In this document: positions 1 through 8,569 of the stretch, one piece after another
Position numbering within the stretch: the stretch's first letter is position 1
How the letters are laid out: each line of letters opens with the position of its first letter
Source: Candidatus Rhodoferax randersensis
GTDB lineage: Bacteria; Pseudomonadota; Gammaproteobacteria; Burkholderiales; Burkholderiaceae_C
Reading direction: 5' to 3'
Length of the DNA: 64,000 bases
Assembly: GCA_016718155.1 (NCBI GenBank)
Contig: JADKEH010000006.1
Coordinates: 62,001-126,000, forward strand
Translations under genes and position numbers: made by a program
Notes under the pieces: generated by a model
The model's database searches: none
Told to the model about the DNA's origin: nothing
What the model saw: the letters and a program-made list of their open reading frames with translations, nothing else

Positions 1-1475
1 GGCCGGATTCCCCTTACCTGAAGCATTACCGGGTGGACTACCCCAACATCCAGCGCGATTCCAAAACCGCCATCAGCACCTCCACCAATGTGGCCAGTAC
101 CGGTGGTGGGCCGGGCGGTGGAGGTGGCGGCGGCAGCAGTGGTAGCAATGCCTCGACCTCGCTGATCGAGAACACTTCCAACAACCGGTTCTGGACCACG
201 CTGATCACCAACCTCACCGACTTGCTGCGCGAGACCGACAAGGTCTTGCCAGAAGGCAACAGCGAGACCGTCACGCAACAGGCGACGGCCCAAAGTACTA
301 CCGGGACGGGCTCCAGCTCAAAAACCACCACCACGCGCGTTGGTGCGCCCCGCTCCAGCGAGATTGCCGCTACGGCGGCCCTTGCCGCCAGCCCCAATCC
401 CGCAGCCATGAACACCGCCGGTACGACCGTCGTGCGGCGCAGCACCTTCCGTGAGGCGGCCTCGGTGATTGCCCACCCTGAGACCGGCAACATCAGTGTG
501 CGCGCCACGCAAAATCAGCATGCCAAGGTGCGCGAGTTTCTGGACCGGGTGCTGAGCTCGGCCCGCCGCCAGGTCTTGATAGAAGCGACCATTGTTGAAG
601 TGGACCTGTCCAACCGCTACCAGCAAGGCATCGATTGGTCGATCCTGCAGACCGGTGGCGCCAATGCCGGCTCTGGTATCACTTTCAAGCCAGCCGGCGA
701 CAGCAGCGGTTTGCAGACGGGTGGTCTGGTCAGCTCAATCGCCACACTGGGTTTCAAGCAGTTTCGGCTCTGGAATGGTGATACCGACTTGTCTGCGATG
801 CTGAGTTTGCTGGAGTCATTTGGCACCCTGCGTGTCCTGTCCAGCCCCAAGGTGTCGGTGCTCAACAACCAGAGCAGTGTGCTGAAGGTGGTGGACAACA
901 AGGTTTATTTCACCATCTCGGTCACCGCCGGTACGCCGGCCACGACCACAGCCGCAGCCACCCCCGCCACCTACACCACCAACATCAACACCGTGCCCAT
1001 CGGCTTCCTGATGACGGTAGTGCCTCAGGTGAGCCAAGGCAACGAAGTCACGCTAAACCTGCGCCCCACTATCAGCCGCATCACCGGTTACGCCACCGAC
1101 CCCAATCCTGTACTGGCTCAAAACAACTTGATCAACCGCATTCCGGAAGTGCAGACACGCGAGATGGAATCGGTGCTGCGCGTGCAGTCGGGCGACATCG
1201 CCATTCTGGGCGGCCTGATGCAGGACACCCGCGACAACAATTCGGACGAGGTTCCGGGCCTGAATCGGCTGTCGATGTTGGGCGACTTGTTCAAGTACCG
1301 CAACGAGACCAGCCGCAAGTCCGAGTTGGTGATCTTTCTGCGTCCCACCGTGCTGGTCGACGCCAGCGTGGAGGCGGATTTGCGCGATTTCCGGGCTACG
1401 CTGCCCCGCTCTATCGAGGCTATGCGTGGCGCAGCTGAGCCGGGTCAAGCCACTACGCCCGCCGCGCGGAACTGA
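1..1475 (+). CDS. mshL: MSHA-like pilus secretin MshL (5' end outside window)
   Basis: Outer-membrane secretin through which an MSHA-type pilus would be extruded. The reading frame is open to the left edge (the residues before the first GTG at 33 fit the family: a YLKHYR segment), so the N-terminus lies outside the window. A Gly/Ser-rich linker (about 25-40 residues into the visible part) follows, then an N-domain region (NISVRATQNQHAKVREFLDRV is split here as NISVRATQ and VREFLDRV) and the C-terminal secretin domain with the typical VPGLNRL...ELVIFLRPTVL end. It is followed after 2 bp by the TPR gene, so it is part of the pilus operon. Family assignment is firm; the msh name rather than pilQ or gspD rests on the neighbours (TPR protein, MshEN-type ATPase, platform protein). 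Confidence 0.88.
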   Translation, partial: PDSPYLKHYRVDYPNIQRDSKTAISTSTNVASTGGGPGGGGGGGSSGSNASTSLIENTSNNRFWTTLITNLTDLLRETDKVLPEGNSETVTQQATAQSTTGTGSSSKTTTTRVGAPRSSEIAATAALAASPNPAAMNTAGTTVVRRSTFREAASVIAHPETGNISVRATQNQHAKVREFLDRVLSSARRQVLIEATIVEVDLSNRYQQGIDWSILQTGGANAGSGITFKPAGDSSGLQTGGLVSSIATLGFKQFRLWNGDTDLSAMLSLLESFGTLRVLSSPKVSVLNNQSSVLKVVDNKVYFTISVTAGTPATTTAAATPATYTTNINTVPIGFLMTVVPQVSQGNEVTLNLRPTISRITGYATDPNPVLAQNNLINRIPEVQTREMESVLRVQSGDIAILGGLMQDTRDNNSDEVPGLNRLSMLGDLFKYRNETSRKSELVIFLRPTVLVDASVEADLRDFRATLPRSIEAMRGAAEPGQATTPAARN

Positions 1476-1477
1476 AC

Positions 1478-2944
1478 ATGAGCCTGCTGCTTGATGCCCT
1501 GAACCGCGCCAGCAAGGACAAGGCGGCAGCGGCCGCTGCGCAGGCCGTGGCGTCACCCCAAACCGATGAACCCACGGTGGGTGCATCCGCTTCAGCGGCA
1601 GCGTCGTCTCAAGCTCACTCGAAGACTCCGAACGATGCCGTTGCCGACTTGCCGGTTCTGGAGTTGTCGCTGGCTTCGGCCGTGCGTACACCAGGGCCGG
1701 CGGACTCGTGGCAATCCGAGCAGATGGTCCCCGCACCGGACCAGCCGTTGACAGCATCCTTCGTGCTCACTGAACCAATTCAGCCAGCCAAGCCGACTGA
1801 TTCGTCACCCGAGCCGGTGGCGCTTGCGCCTCAAACTCCGCCCCCGCCCCAGCCGGAGACGGCGCCCGCCAACAAGCCTCAGGCAAGCGGTACGCCGCGC
1901 GTGGCGCAAGAGATCGTGCGTGCCAAAGCCCCTGCGGCGCGTGCCAAGCCGCCCTTGCGGCTGGTGGTTTTGGGCAGCCTCGCGGTTTTGCTGGCGGCGG
2001 GTTTGGGCAGTGTTCTGATGGGCTGGTGGGGCGACCCCGTCAACTGGATTCAGTCCGCTGGCTTGGCGAACCCGTCGACGGCGCGCCCCGCCGCGCCCAT
2101 GGTGGCCAGTCGGGTGGAGCCGGTGAGTGTGCCACCCGTGGTATCGGATGTGCCGGTGGTGTCCGACGCGCCGAACCGGCCGGTGGTCCCCAAGGGCGCC
2201 ACGCCGGCGTCGGCTACCCGTGCAACCCGCGAGCCCCCGGATTCGGTCGTATCACCAGCCCCGAGTCGAGCCGTGGCCAAGCCATCAACACCACCGAAAG
2301 CGGCCACGGCACTGGTCCAGAGTCGCACGGTCGGTCCGTCCGCGCTGGAGCTCGGTTACGCGGCATTGGTAGAGGGTCGGCTGCCTGCGGCGGCGCAGGC
2401 CTACGGGCAAGCCTTGCTTGCCAATCCTGAGGAACGCGATGCCCTGCTCGGCCTGGCCTACATCGCGCACCAACAAGGCCGCATTGAAGAGGCGCGGGGC
2501 TACTATCAGCGTGTGTTGCGGCAAGACCCAGGCAATGCGATTGCCAGGTCAGGCCTATTGACCACAAACGCGGTGGATGACCCGCAGCTTGTCGCCAGCC
2601 GTTCGCGCGAGGTGGCAGAGCAAAACCCGGATTCCGCAGCCGCGCACTCGGCGTTGGGACATGCCATGGTGCGCGAGGGCCGCCTGGCCGAGGCGCAACA
2701 GGCGTTTTTCCGCGCCCATTCACTAGAGCCCGGCGTGGCCCTGCACGCCTTCAACCTGGCTGTTGCGCTGGATCGGCTGCGCAACTTCGGGCCCGCGCGC
2801 CAGTACTACGAGCGGGCCCTGGCCCTGTCGGCACAGTCCGGCGGCGAGCGCCCCAGTGGCGTGCCGCAGGCGGCGGTGCAGACACGGCTGGACCAGTTGC
2901 GCGCGGCGATGGCGGTCAACCCAATGGGGTCTGCGCGTGAGTGA
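1478..2944 (+). CDS. TPR-containing pilus biogenesis protein (MshN-like)
   Basis: 488-residue protein starting MSLLLDALNRASKDK, the usual N-terminus of MshN-like and ExeA/GspB-associated proteins. A Pro/Ala-rich cytoplasmic region is followed by one membrane segment at about residues 160-182 (LRLVVLGSLAVLLAAG) and a second Pro-rich linker, then tetratricopeptide repeats from about residue 285 to the end (ALELGYAALVEGRLPAAAQ, AHSALGHAMVREGRLAEAQ). It probably acts as a periplasmic scaffold for pilus assembly, in line with MshN between mshM/L and mshE in Vibrio. The stop overlaps the start of the next gene by 8 bp, indicating translational coupling. Confidence 0.78.
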   Translation: MSLLLDALNRASKDKAAAAAAQAVASPQTDEPTVGASASAAASSQAHSKTPNDAVADLPVLELSLASAVRTPGPADSWQSEQMVPAPDQPLTASFVLTEPIQPAKPTDSSPEPVALAPQTPPPPQPETAPANKPQASGTPRVAQEIVRAKAPAARAKPPLRLVVLGSLAVLLAAGLGSVLMGWWGDPVNWIQSAGLANPSTARPAAPMVASRVEPVSVPPVVSDVPVVSDAPNRPVVPKGATPASATRATREPPDSVVSPAPSRAVAKPSTPPKAATALVQSRTVGPSALELGYAALVEGRLPAAAQAYGQALLANPEERDALLGLAYIAHQQGRIEEARGYYQRVLRQDPGNAIARSGLLTTNAVDDPQLVASRSREVAEQNPDSAAAHSALGHAMVREGRLAEAQQAFFRAHSLEPGVALHAFNLAVALDRLRNFGPARQYYERALALSAQSGGERPSGVPQAAVQTRLDQLRAAMAVNPMGSARE

Positions 2945-4655
2945 AGCACCCATTGCTGTCGCCAAGCCACCGGTACGCCTGGGCGATAAGCTGGTCGATC
3001 TGGGGCTGATTACACAGGATCAGCTCCGTATTGCGCTGCAGGAGCAAAAGAGCACGGGCAAGCAGCTTGGCGAGGCCTTGTTGGTGTTGGGGTTTGTCAC
3101 TGAAGACGCGATGCGCGCGGCGTTGGCCGACAAGTTGGGTGAGCAGGCCATCAGCCTCAAGGGCATCGTGGCGGATCCCAAGGCATTGGCCCTGATCCCC
3201 AAGGCCATGGCCAAGCGCCATTCCTTGTTTCCGGTCAGCCTGGATCTGCGCGATAACGAACTGATCATCGCCAGTGCCACGCCCAATGACATCGTCGCCG
3301 CCGATCAGGTCAACGCCCTGCTTGCTGGGGGCCCGCGACCGCGCTGGCGCCTGGCCAGCAGTGCCGAGGTGCTGAGCGCCATCGAGCAGTTCTATGGGCA
3401 CGAGCTCTCCATCGATGGCATCCTGCAGGAGCTGGAAACGGGCACCATCGACATGGCCAGCCTGATCCAAGAGGCCGAAGGCTATAGCCATCCGGTAGTG
3501 CGGCTGATTGACTCGCTGCTGGCCGACGCCACGCTGCGTGGCGCATCCGACATTCACTTTGAGCCAGAGACACAGTTCCTGCGCATTCGCTACCGCATTG
3601 ACGGCGTATTGCGGCAGGTGCGCTCGCTGCACATGCGTTACTGGTCAGCCATGGTGGTGCGCCTGAAGGTGATGGCGCGCATGAACATTGCCGAGACCCG
3701 CGCGCCGCAGGATGGCCGCATTTCGCTTTCCATCTCCGGGCGGCCGGTGGACTTTCGCTCCGCCGTGCAGCCCACCATTCATGGCGAGAACTTCGTGCTG
3801 CGCATCCTGGACCGCAAGCGCGGCATTGTGCCGATCACCGGTCTGGGCCTGTCCGAGACGCAATTGACCCTGCTGCAACTGATGTTGTCGCGCCCCGAAG
3901 GCATCTTGCTGGTGACCGGCCCCACCGGCTCCGGCAAGACCACCACGCTGTACTCCATCCTGGGCCACCTCAACAGCGAGGGCGTCAACATCATGACGCT
4001 GGAAGATCCGGTGGAGTACCCCATGCCCGTGATCCGGCAGACCTCGCTGTCGGACTCGGTCAAGATGGATTTTGCCGAAGGCATTCGCTCCATGATGCGC
4101 CAGGACCCCGACATCATTCTGGTGGGCGAGGTGCGCGACAAAGACACCGCCGAGATGGCCTTTCGCGCCGCCATGACCGGGCACCAAGTCTTCTCGACGC
4201 TGCACACCAACTCGGCCATTCGGTCCATCCCCCGCTTGGTCGATCTGGGCATCCTGCCCGACGTGCTGGCTGGCAATGTCATCGGCATCGTGGCACAGCG
4301 CCTGGTACGTACGCTGTGCAAGGCCTGCAAGGTGCCAGCCACCCCCAGTCCGGTAGAGGCGCAGTTGCTGGGCCTGACCTCCGGAGATGCCTGCACGGTC
4401 TATCGGCCGGTGGGTTGTCCGGTGTGCGAGAAGCAGGGCTACAAAGGCCGCATGTCCATTTTGGAATTGCTCAAGTTCGACGGCGAACTGGACGAATTGG
4501 TGACCCAGCGCGCCAGCCTCAAGACCATGAGTGACCACCTGCGCCAGCGTGGCTTCGTCACCATGGCGCAAGACGGCATGCGCCGCGTGCGCGAAGGGCT
4601 CACCACGGTGGAGGAGGTCGGACGCGTGGTCGACCTGACGGAGCTGATTGGCTGA
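2937..4655 (+). CDS. mshE: MSHA-like pilus extension ATPase MshE
   Basis: 572-residue GspE/PilB-family ATPase that would drive pilus polymerisation at the inner membrane. I place the start at GTG 2937 (VSEAPIAVAK), because upstream residues in this frame are out-of-frame translation of the TPR gene. The N-terminal MshEN domain (about 12-120) has two copies of the RLG..LV..G......L...L..Q pattern (LGDKLVDLGLITQDQL and LGEALLVLGFVTEDAM), which binds cyclic-di-GMP in the Vibrio protein. Walker A GPTGSGKTTTLYS is near residue 328 and Walker B ILVGEVRD near 393; paired cysteines CKAC and CPVC near 460 and 494 form the usual tetracysteine zinc site. Confidence 0.92.
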   Translation: MSEAPIAVAKPPVRLGDKLVDLGLITQDQLRIALQEQKSTGKQLGEALLVLGFVTEDAMRAALADKLGEQAISLKGIVADPKALALIPKAMAKRHSLFPVSLDLRDNELIIASATPNDIVAADQVNALLAGGPRPRWRLASSAEVLSAIEQFYGHELSIDGILQELETGTIDMASLIQEAEGYSHPVVRLIDSLLADATLRGASDIHFEPETQFLRIRYRIDGVLRQVRSLHMRYWSAMVVRLKVMARMNIAETRAPQDGRISLSISGRPVDFRSAVQPTIHGENFVLRILDRKRGIVPITGLGLSETQLTLLQLMLSRPEGILLVTGPTGSGKTTTLYSILGHLNSEGVNIMTLEDPVEYPMPVIRQTSLSDSVKMDFAEGIRSMMRQDPDIILVGEVRDKDTAEMAFRAAMTGHQVFSTLHTNSAIRSIPRLVDLGILPDVLAGNVIGIVAQRLVRTLCKACKVPATPSPVEAQLLGLTSGDACTVYRPVGCPVCEKQGYKGRMSILELLKFDGELDELVTQRASLKTMSDHLRQRGFVTMAQDGMRRVREGLTTVEEVGRVVDLTELIG

Positions 4656-5854
4656 TGGCGCTCTTCCAGTTCCGCGCCACCAATGCCGATGGGCAGATCA
4701 ACCGGGGCCAGATCGAGGCGCTGCATGAGCTTGATCTGGAGGCCCAGCTCAAGCGTGTCGGCCTGCTGCTGATATCGGCCAAGGCGCTGGCCTCGCGCAG
4801 ACGCATGGTCAAGCGCATGCCCCGGCGCGAGGTGATCGACTTCTTCTTTCAACTCGAAATGCTGGTGCGCGCGGGCGTGCCGATACTCACCTCGCTGGGC
4901 GATTTGCGCGACGAGTCAGAATCGCCCAACGCCCGTGACCTGGCCAGCGGCTTGTACGAGAAGATCGAGGCTGGCTCCACCTTTGGTGAGGCCATCGCGG
5001 TCTACCCGGGCGTGTTCTCGGCGACCATCATCAGCCTGATCCGCGCCGGCGAGGTCACGGGCCAGTTGCCCGACGTGATGAAAGAGATTGTGCGCTCGCT
5101 CAAGTGGCAAGACGAGATGGCCTCGCAAACCAAGAAGCTGCTGATGTACCCCAGCTTCGTGATGGTGGTCATAGGCGGGGTGGTGTTCTTTCTGATGATC
5201 TACCTGGTGCCGCAGTTGGTGGGCTTCATCAAGAACATGGGGCAAGAAATCCCGATCCAGACCCGGCTGCTGATTGGCCTGTCGCAGTTCTTTGTCAACT
5301 ACTGGTGGCTGCTGCTGACCGTGCCGCCGGTCGCCGTGGCGATCACATTGGCCTTGTCGGCGGCCTTTCCGGGGGTGCGTCTGCGCCTGCATGCACTGGA
5401 ACTGGCCATTCCGTATGTGGGGCCGATTCTCAAGAAGATGATCCTGGCGCGTTTTGCCGACACCTTTGCCCTGATGTACCGCACCGGCATTCCCCTGATC
5501 GAAGGCCTGGTCTATTGCGAGGACATCTCCAGCAACCTGGTGATACGCCACGCCATCCGCCGCGCGCGCGAGCGGGTCATCAACGGCGCCGCGCTTTCGG
5601 AGAGCTTTGCCGCCGAGATGCTGTTTCCCTCCCTGGTGATTCGCATGCTCAAAGTGGGCGAGTCCACTGGCGCGCTGGACGCCGCGTTGAGCAACATCAG
5701 TTACTTTTATACACGTGACATCGAAGAGTCGGTGGGCAAGGTGCAAGCCATGATCGAGCCGGCTCTGACGGTGGTGATGGGTCTGATCCTGGGTTGGATC
5801 ATGATGGCCGTCTTGATGCCGATCTACGACATGTTCGGCAAGATGAAGCTCTGA
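4655..5854 (+). CDS. mshG: MSHA-like pilus inner-membrane platform protein MshG
   Basis: 399-residue GspF/PilC-type polytopic protein. It has two T2SF domains, each followed by hydrophobic helices: about 160-185 (VMVVIGGVVFFLMIYLV), 215-237 and 370-392 (ALTVVMGLILGWIMMAVL). It anchors the ATPase and the pilin machinery in the inner membrane. The ATG overlaps the mshE stop by one base (TGATG), so the two are coupled. Residues such as MLKVGESTGALD in the second domain are well conserved in the family. Confidence 0.92.
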   Translation: MALFQFRATNADGQINRGQIEALHELDLEAQLKRVGLLLISAKALASRRRMVKRMPRREVIDFFFQLEMLVRAGVPILTSLGDLRDESESPNARDLASGLYEKIEAGSTFGEAIAVYPGVFSATIISLIRAGEVTGQLPDVMKEIVRSLKWQDEMASQTKKLLMYPSFVMVVIGGVVFFLMIYLVPQLVGFIKNMGQEIPIQTRLLIGLSQFFVNYWWLLLTVPPVAVAITLALSAAFPGVRLRLHALELAIPYVGPILKKMILARFADTFALMYRTGIPLIEGLVYCEDISSNLVIRHAIRRARERVINGAALSESFAAEMLFPSLVIRMLKVGESTGALDAALSNISYFYTRDIEESVGKVQAMIEPALTVVMGLILGWIMMAVLMPIYDMFGKMKL

Positions 5855-5860
5855 CCCGCC

Positions 5861-7309
5861 ATGAAGACCGTGCTTCATCTCACACCGAGCGGCTCGCAGT
5901 ATTGGCGCAAGGGCCGCGACGGTTGGCAGCCCCACGATGGCCCGCCCGGCGGGCCAGTCTGGGTGGTGACGGACCTGGCCGAAGAGGGCTTTGCCGAGAT
6001 TCAGATTCCCCGCATCTTTGGTCGCGACCGGCAAAACTACGTTGCACGCCAGTTGGCGAGCCGATTCCCGGACACACCTTACCGTACCACTCTGCCGGTC
6101 AAACCCGGCGGCGGCTTGATGGACCGCATCGCGCCACCGCGCCAGACTCTGCTGGGGCTGGATGCGGCGCCACGGGTCAACCTGGCGCTCGATGCCGTGT
6201 CGGGCCAGGTTGCCGGGGTCTGGTGCACTTCCATGCTGCTGGCCACCATTGCTTGCCGCAAGCCGATGCCGGCCGAGCTGTTCGTGGTGCTGCCGGGGCC
6301 CGATGCCTTGCGCATCGTGGTTATCAAGAACCGCTTGCCGGTGCTGACCCGCTTGATCGCCGGTGTGACCCAGCCCAGCGATCAGGTGGCGGAAATCATC
6401 CGCACCCTGCGCCACCTGGAAAACACGAGGGTGCTGGACCGCAGCGTGCACCGGCACGGCGTGCTGGTGCTGGGCGACACCGAAGGCATGGCGACGGCGC
6501 TGGCCGTGGAGCATCTGGATTTGCTGTCGCCGCCACCGCCGTGGGTCGACAAGCCGCCCAGCCATTGGCTCTTTGCCCTGTTTGACTTGGCACTGAAGTC
6601 CCCCGTTGGGCAACTGGCGCCCTTGTCTCGCCGTACCCAGTACGTGGCCGCGCAGTTGCGCCAGGCGGCCTACATCGGCGCGGCAATCAGCCTGGGTGGC
6701 GCCCTGTGGGCCGCTGGCGACAACCTGCGCTACATCGCGGCCGGGCAAGTCAGCCGCAGCCAGATACAGGCCGATGCCCAAACGCTCGCACTAAAGATGG
6801 GTGAGACCGATCAAAAGATGGTTGGGTTTGGCGTGGCGGCCGAGACCGTGCGAGCCGCCGTGGCGTTGGACCGCGACGAGGTCAGCACGGCCCCCTCGCT
6901 GTCGCAGCAGATGCAACAACTCGGCGGCGTGATTGGTCAGCACGAGGCGGTGCGTTTGGGACAGTTCGCATGGACCCTCTTGCCGCCCGGACGACCCGCC
7001 TGCAGCGGCGGCGTGGTAGGCGCCCCCGGAGCGGCGGCAGGTGCCGAGGCACCGGCGTCCCAACGCGTGGTCGAAATCAGCTTTGACCTCACGCTGCCCG
7101 AAGACCTGCGCGAGAAAGCGCGCGCGCAGATGGTCTCCAGCGTGTCCGCTTTGCTGGCCAAGCTCGATGGTGCCAGTGTGATCCGTGACCCTGCCAAAGG
7201 CCTGGATAAGGCGGCGCTGAGCGGCGGCGGCACGCGCGCCGGTACCGACAAAGCCTTGTTCTGGTGCCTGACCTTGCCAGGCGCGCCCAAACCGCCGAGC
7301 CCGACATGA
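5861..7309 (+). CDS. pilus assembly protein, PilM/MshI-position protein (function inferred from context)
   Basis: 482-residue protein beginning MKTVLHLTPSGSQYW. The first ~300 residues are soluble and lack a clear nucleotide-binding motif; a single hydrophobic stretch at about 268-285 (AAYIGAAISLGGALWAAG) precedes a helical periplasmic region. This is the layout of GspL or of a fused PilM-PilN (cytoplasmic domain, one membrane helix, periplasmic domain), and it sits just where mshI/mshJ would lie. I see no sequence signature that proves homology. Six bp separate it from mshG and it overlaps the next gene by 4 bp (ATGA). Confidence 0.6.
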   Translation: MKTVLHLTPSGSQYWRKGRDGWQPHDGPPGGPVWVVTDLAEEGFAEIQIPRIFGRDRQNYVARQLASRFPDTPYRTTLPVKPGGGLMDRIAPPRQTLLGLDAAPRVNLALDAVSGQVAGVWCTSMLLATIACRKPMPAELFVVLPGPDALRIVVIKNRLPVLTRLIAGVTQPSDQVAEIIRTLRHLENTRVLDRSVHRHGVLVLGDTEGMATALAVEHLDLLSPPPPWVDKPPSHWLFALFDLALKSPVGQLAPLSRRTQYVAAQLRQAAYIGAAISLGGALWAAGDNLRYIAAGQVSRSQIQADAQTLALKMGETDQKMVGFGVAAETVRAAVALDRDEVSTAPSLSQQMQQLGGVIGQHEAVRLGQFAWTLLPPGRPACSGGVVGAPGAAAGAEAPASQRVVEISFDLTLPEDLREKARAQMVSSVSALLAKLDGASVIRDPAKGLDKAALSGGGTRAGTDKALFWCLTLPGAPKPPSPT

Positions 7310-7977
7310 GCGACCGGCAGACCGTCCTCCAGTTGGCCCAGCGCAGCCTGGTGGTGCTGGCATTGGCCGTGGCGTTGGGTCTGGCGCTGTTTTTGGGTTC
7401 GCGCTTCTTCAAGGACCGCATGCGCGACGAACTGGCCCAGGCGCAGCAGGCGCAAAGCGCCAACCAGGCCAGCCTGGCCCAGAAGCAGGCCGACCTGGCC
7501 AACCTGCAGGCAGAGATCAGTCGGTTTGCCGTGTTGCGCCAGCAGGGACTGGTCGGCAAAGCCGAGCGCGAAACTTGGGCCGAACAATTGGTTGCCAGCC
7601 GCCAACGCAGCGGCCTGCCGGACACCCTGACCTATACCCTGCATGCGCCCAAGCCCATCGCGGCGCAGGCCGGGTCAGCCACCGGCGCCGAGCCAGCACC
7701 GGTGGCTGACGCGCCCGGCGACGCGGCAACAAGTGGCCCGCAGTTTCACGACCTTGACATCGAGCTGAGCAACATTCACGAGGAAGAGCTGCTGGCTCTG
7801 CTGCAGGACTACCAGGCGCAGGCGAAAGGGCGTTTTCGGGTCAACGCCTGTGCCCTGTCAGCGCGGACCGAGACCGGCTTGTCGGCGCGCTGCACACTGC
7901 GTTTCTTCACGCTGCCGGATGTGAGCCCGAGCCCTGCTGCCGACGCGACCGCCAACCCCAAACCCAGCCCGCCGTAA
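7306..7977 (+). CDS. pilus assembly protein, PilO/MshJ-like
   Basis: 223 residues from ATG 7306, which overlaps the previous stop (ATGA); an upstream ATG-like start at 7264 would lie inside the preceding gene. The N-terminal membrane helix at about 13-32 (SLVVLALAVALGLALFLGS) is followed by an Ala/Gln-rich predicted coiled coil (about 38-70) and a small C-terminal domain with two cysteines (about 184 and 203). Bitopic protein with coiled coil and small periplasmic domain is the PilO/GspM design. The assignment rests on architecture and position only. Confidence 0.6.
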   Translation: MSDRQTVLQLAQRSLVVLALAVALGLALFLGSRFFKDRMRDELAQAQQAQSANQASLAQKQADLANLQAEISRFAVLRQQGLVGKAERETWAEQLVASRQRSGLPDTLTYTLHAPKPIAAQAGSATGAEPAPVADAPGDAATSGPQFHDLDIELSNIHEEELLALLQDYQAQAKGRFRVNACALSARTETGLSARCTLRFFTLPDVSPSPAADATANPKPSPP

Positions 7978-8107
7978 TTCAGCGGTAGCAAAGCCGCCGC
8001 AGTAGTAAACATTTCTTACTTGCCAAGCCCCCCACCGTCGCTAGACTTCCCCCATGCTTGCCGCCCGACAACCCCGCAGCAACCTACCGCCATTACCCTC
8101 GTCGCCC

Positions 8108-8569
8108 ATGCGGCGGGTGATGGGTGGGCGGCTGGCCGCGCGCGCGCGCGCCCTGGGCTGCCTGCTTGGGTGGGGTGGAGTGCTCAGTGTCCTGTTGGCG
8201 GGCACGGCCCTGGCGGCGCAGGCTTCTGTGTCGACGGGTGACCGTCTGGGAACATTGTTCTATTCGGCTGCGGAACGCGCGGCCATCGTCCGTGCGCGCC
8301 AAGACGAGCCCGACGCCCCCGCCAGCTCCAGCCAGATCACGGTCAACGGCGTCGTCAAGCGCCACGGCGGCCCCAGCACCGCCTGGGTCAACGGCCGCGC
8401 AGTAGTTGAGGGGCAGCCAGTGCCACCTGCCACGCGCCTGGGCGTGACGGCGCGTGGCGTCACCCTTGATGGCACGGCCGTGCGGGTTGGCGAATCCTTG
8501 GACCTGAGCACCCGTGAACGCAGCGACATCGTGGCGCCGGGTGCAGTCACCACCAGGGGCAAGCAATGA
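8108..8569 (+). CDS. secreted small pilus-associated protein (MshK/PilP position)
   Basis: 153 residues from ATG 8108; an in-frame ATG at 8054 is also possible. The start chosen gives a standard signal peptide (basic MRRVMGGRLAARARA, then LLGWGGVLSVLLAGTALA, cleavage after ALA). The mature part contains SQITVNGVVKRHGG...WVNGRAVVEG, a pair of 'VNG' beta-hairpin motifs resembling the PilP/GspC HR-like or MshK proteins (the same small beta pattern). It overlaps the next gene by 4 bp. Likely a periplasmic partner of the secretin; function is inferred. Confidence 0.55.
   Translation: MRRVMGGRLAARARALGCLLGWGGVLSVLLAGTALAAQASVSTGDRLGTLFYSAAERAAIVRARQDEPDAPASSSQITVNGVVKRHGGPSTAWVNGRAVVEGQPVPPATRLGVTARGVTLDGTAVRVGESLDLSTRERSDIVAPGAVTTRGKQ

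Noticed and set aside
4916..6781. 621-residue antisense frame across mshG and the following gene
   Set aside because: Both sense genes have strong family or operon evidence; the antisense product has no recognisable domain.
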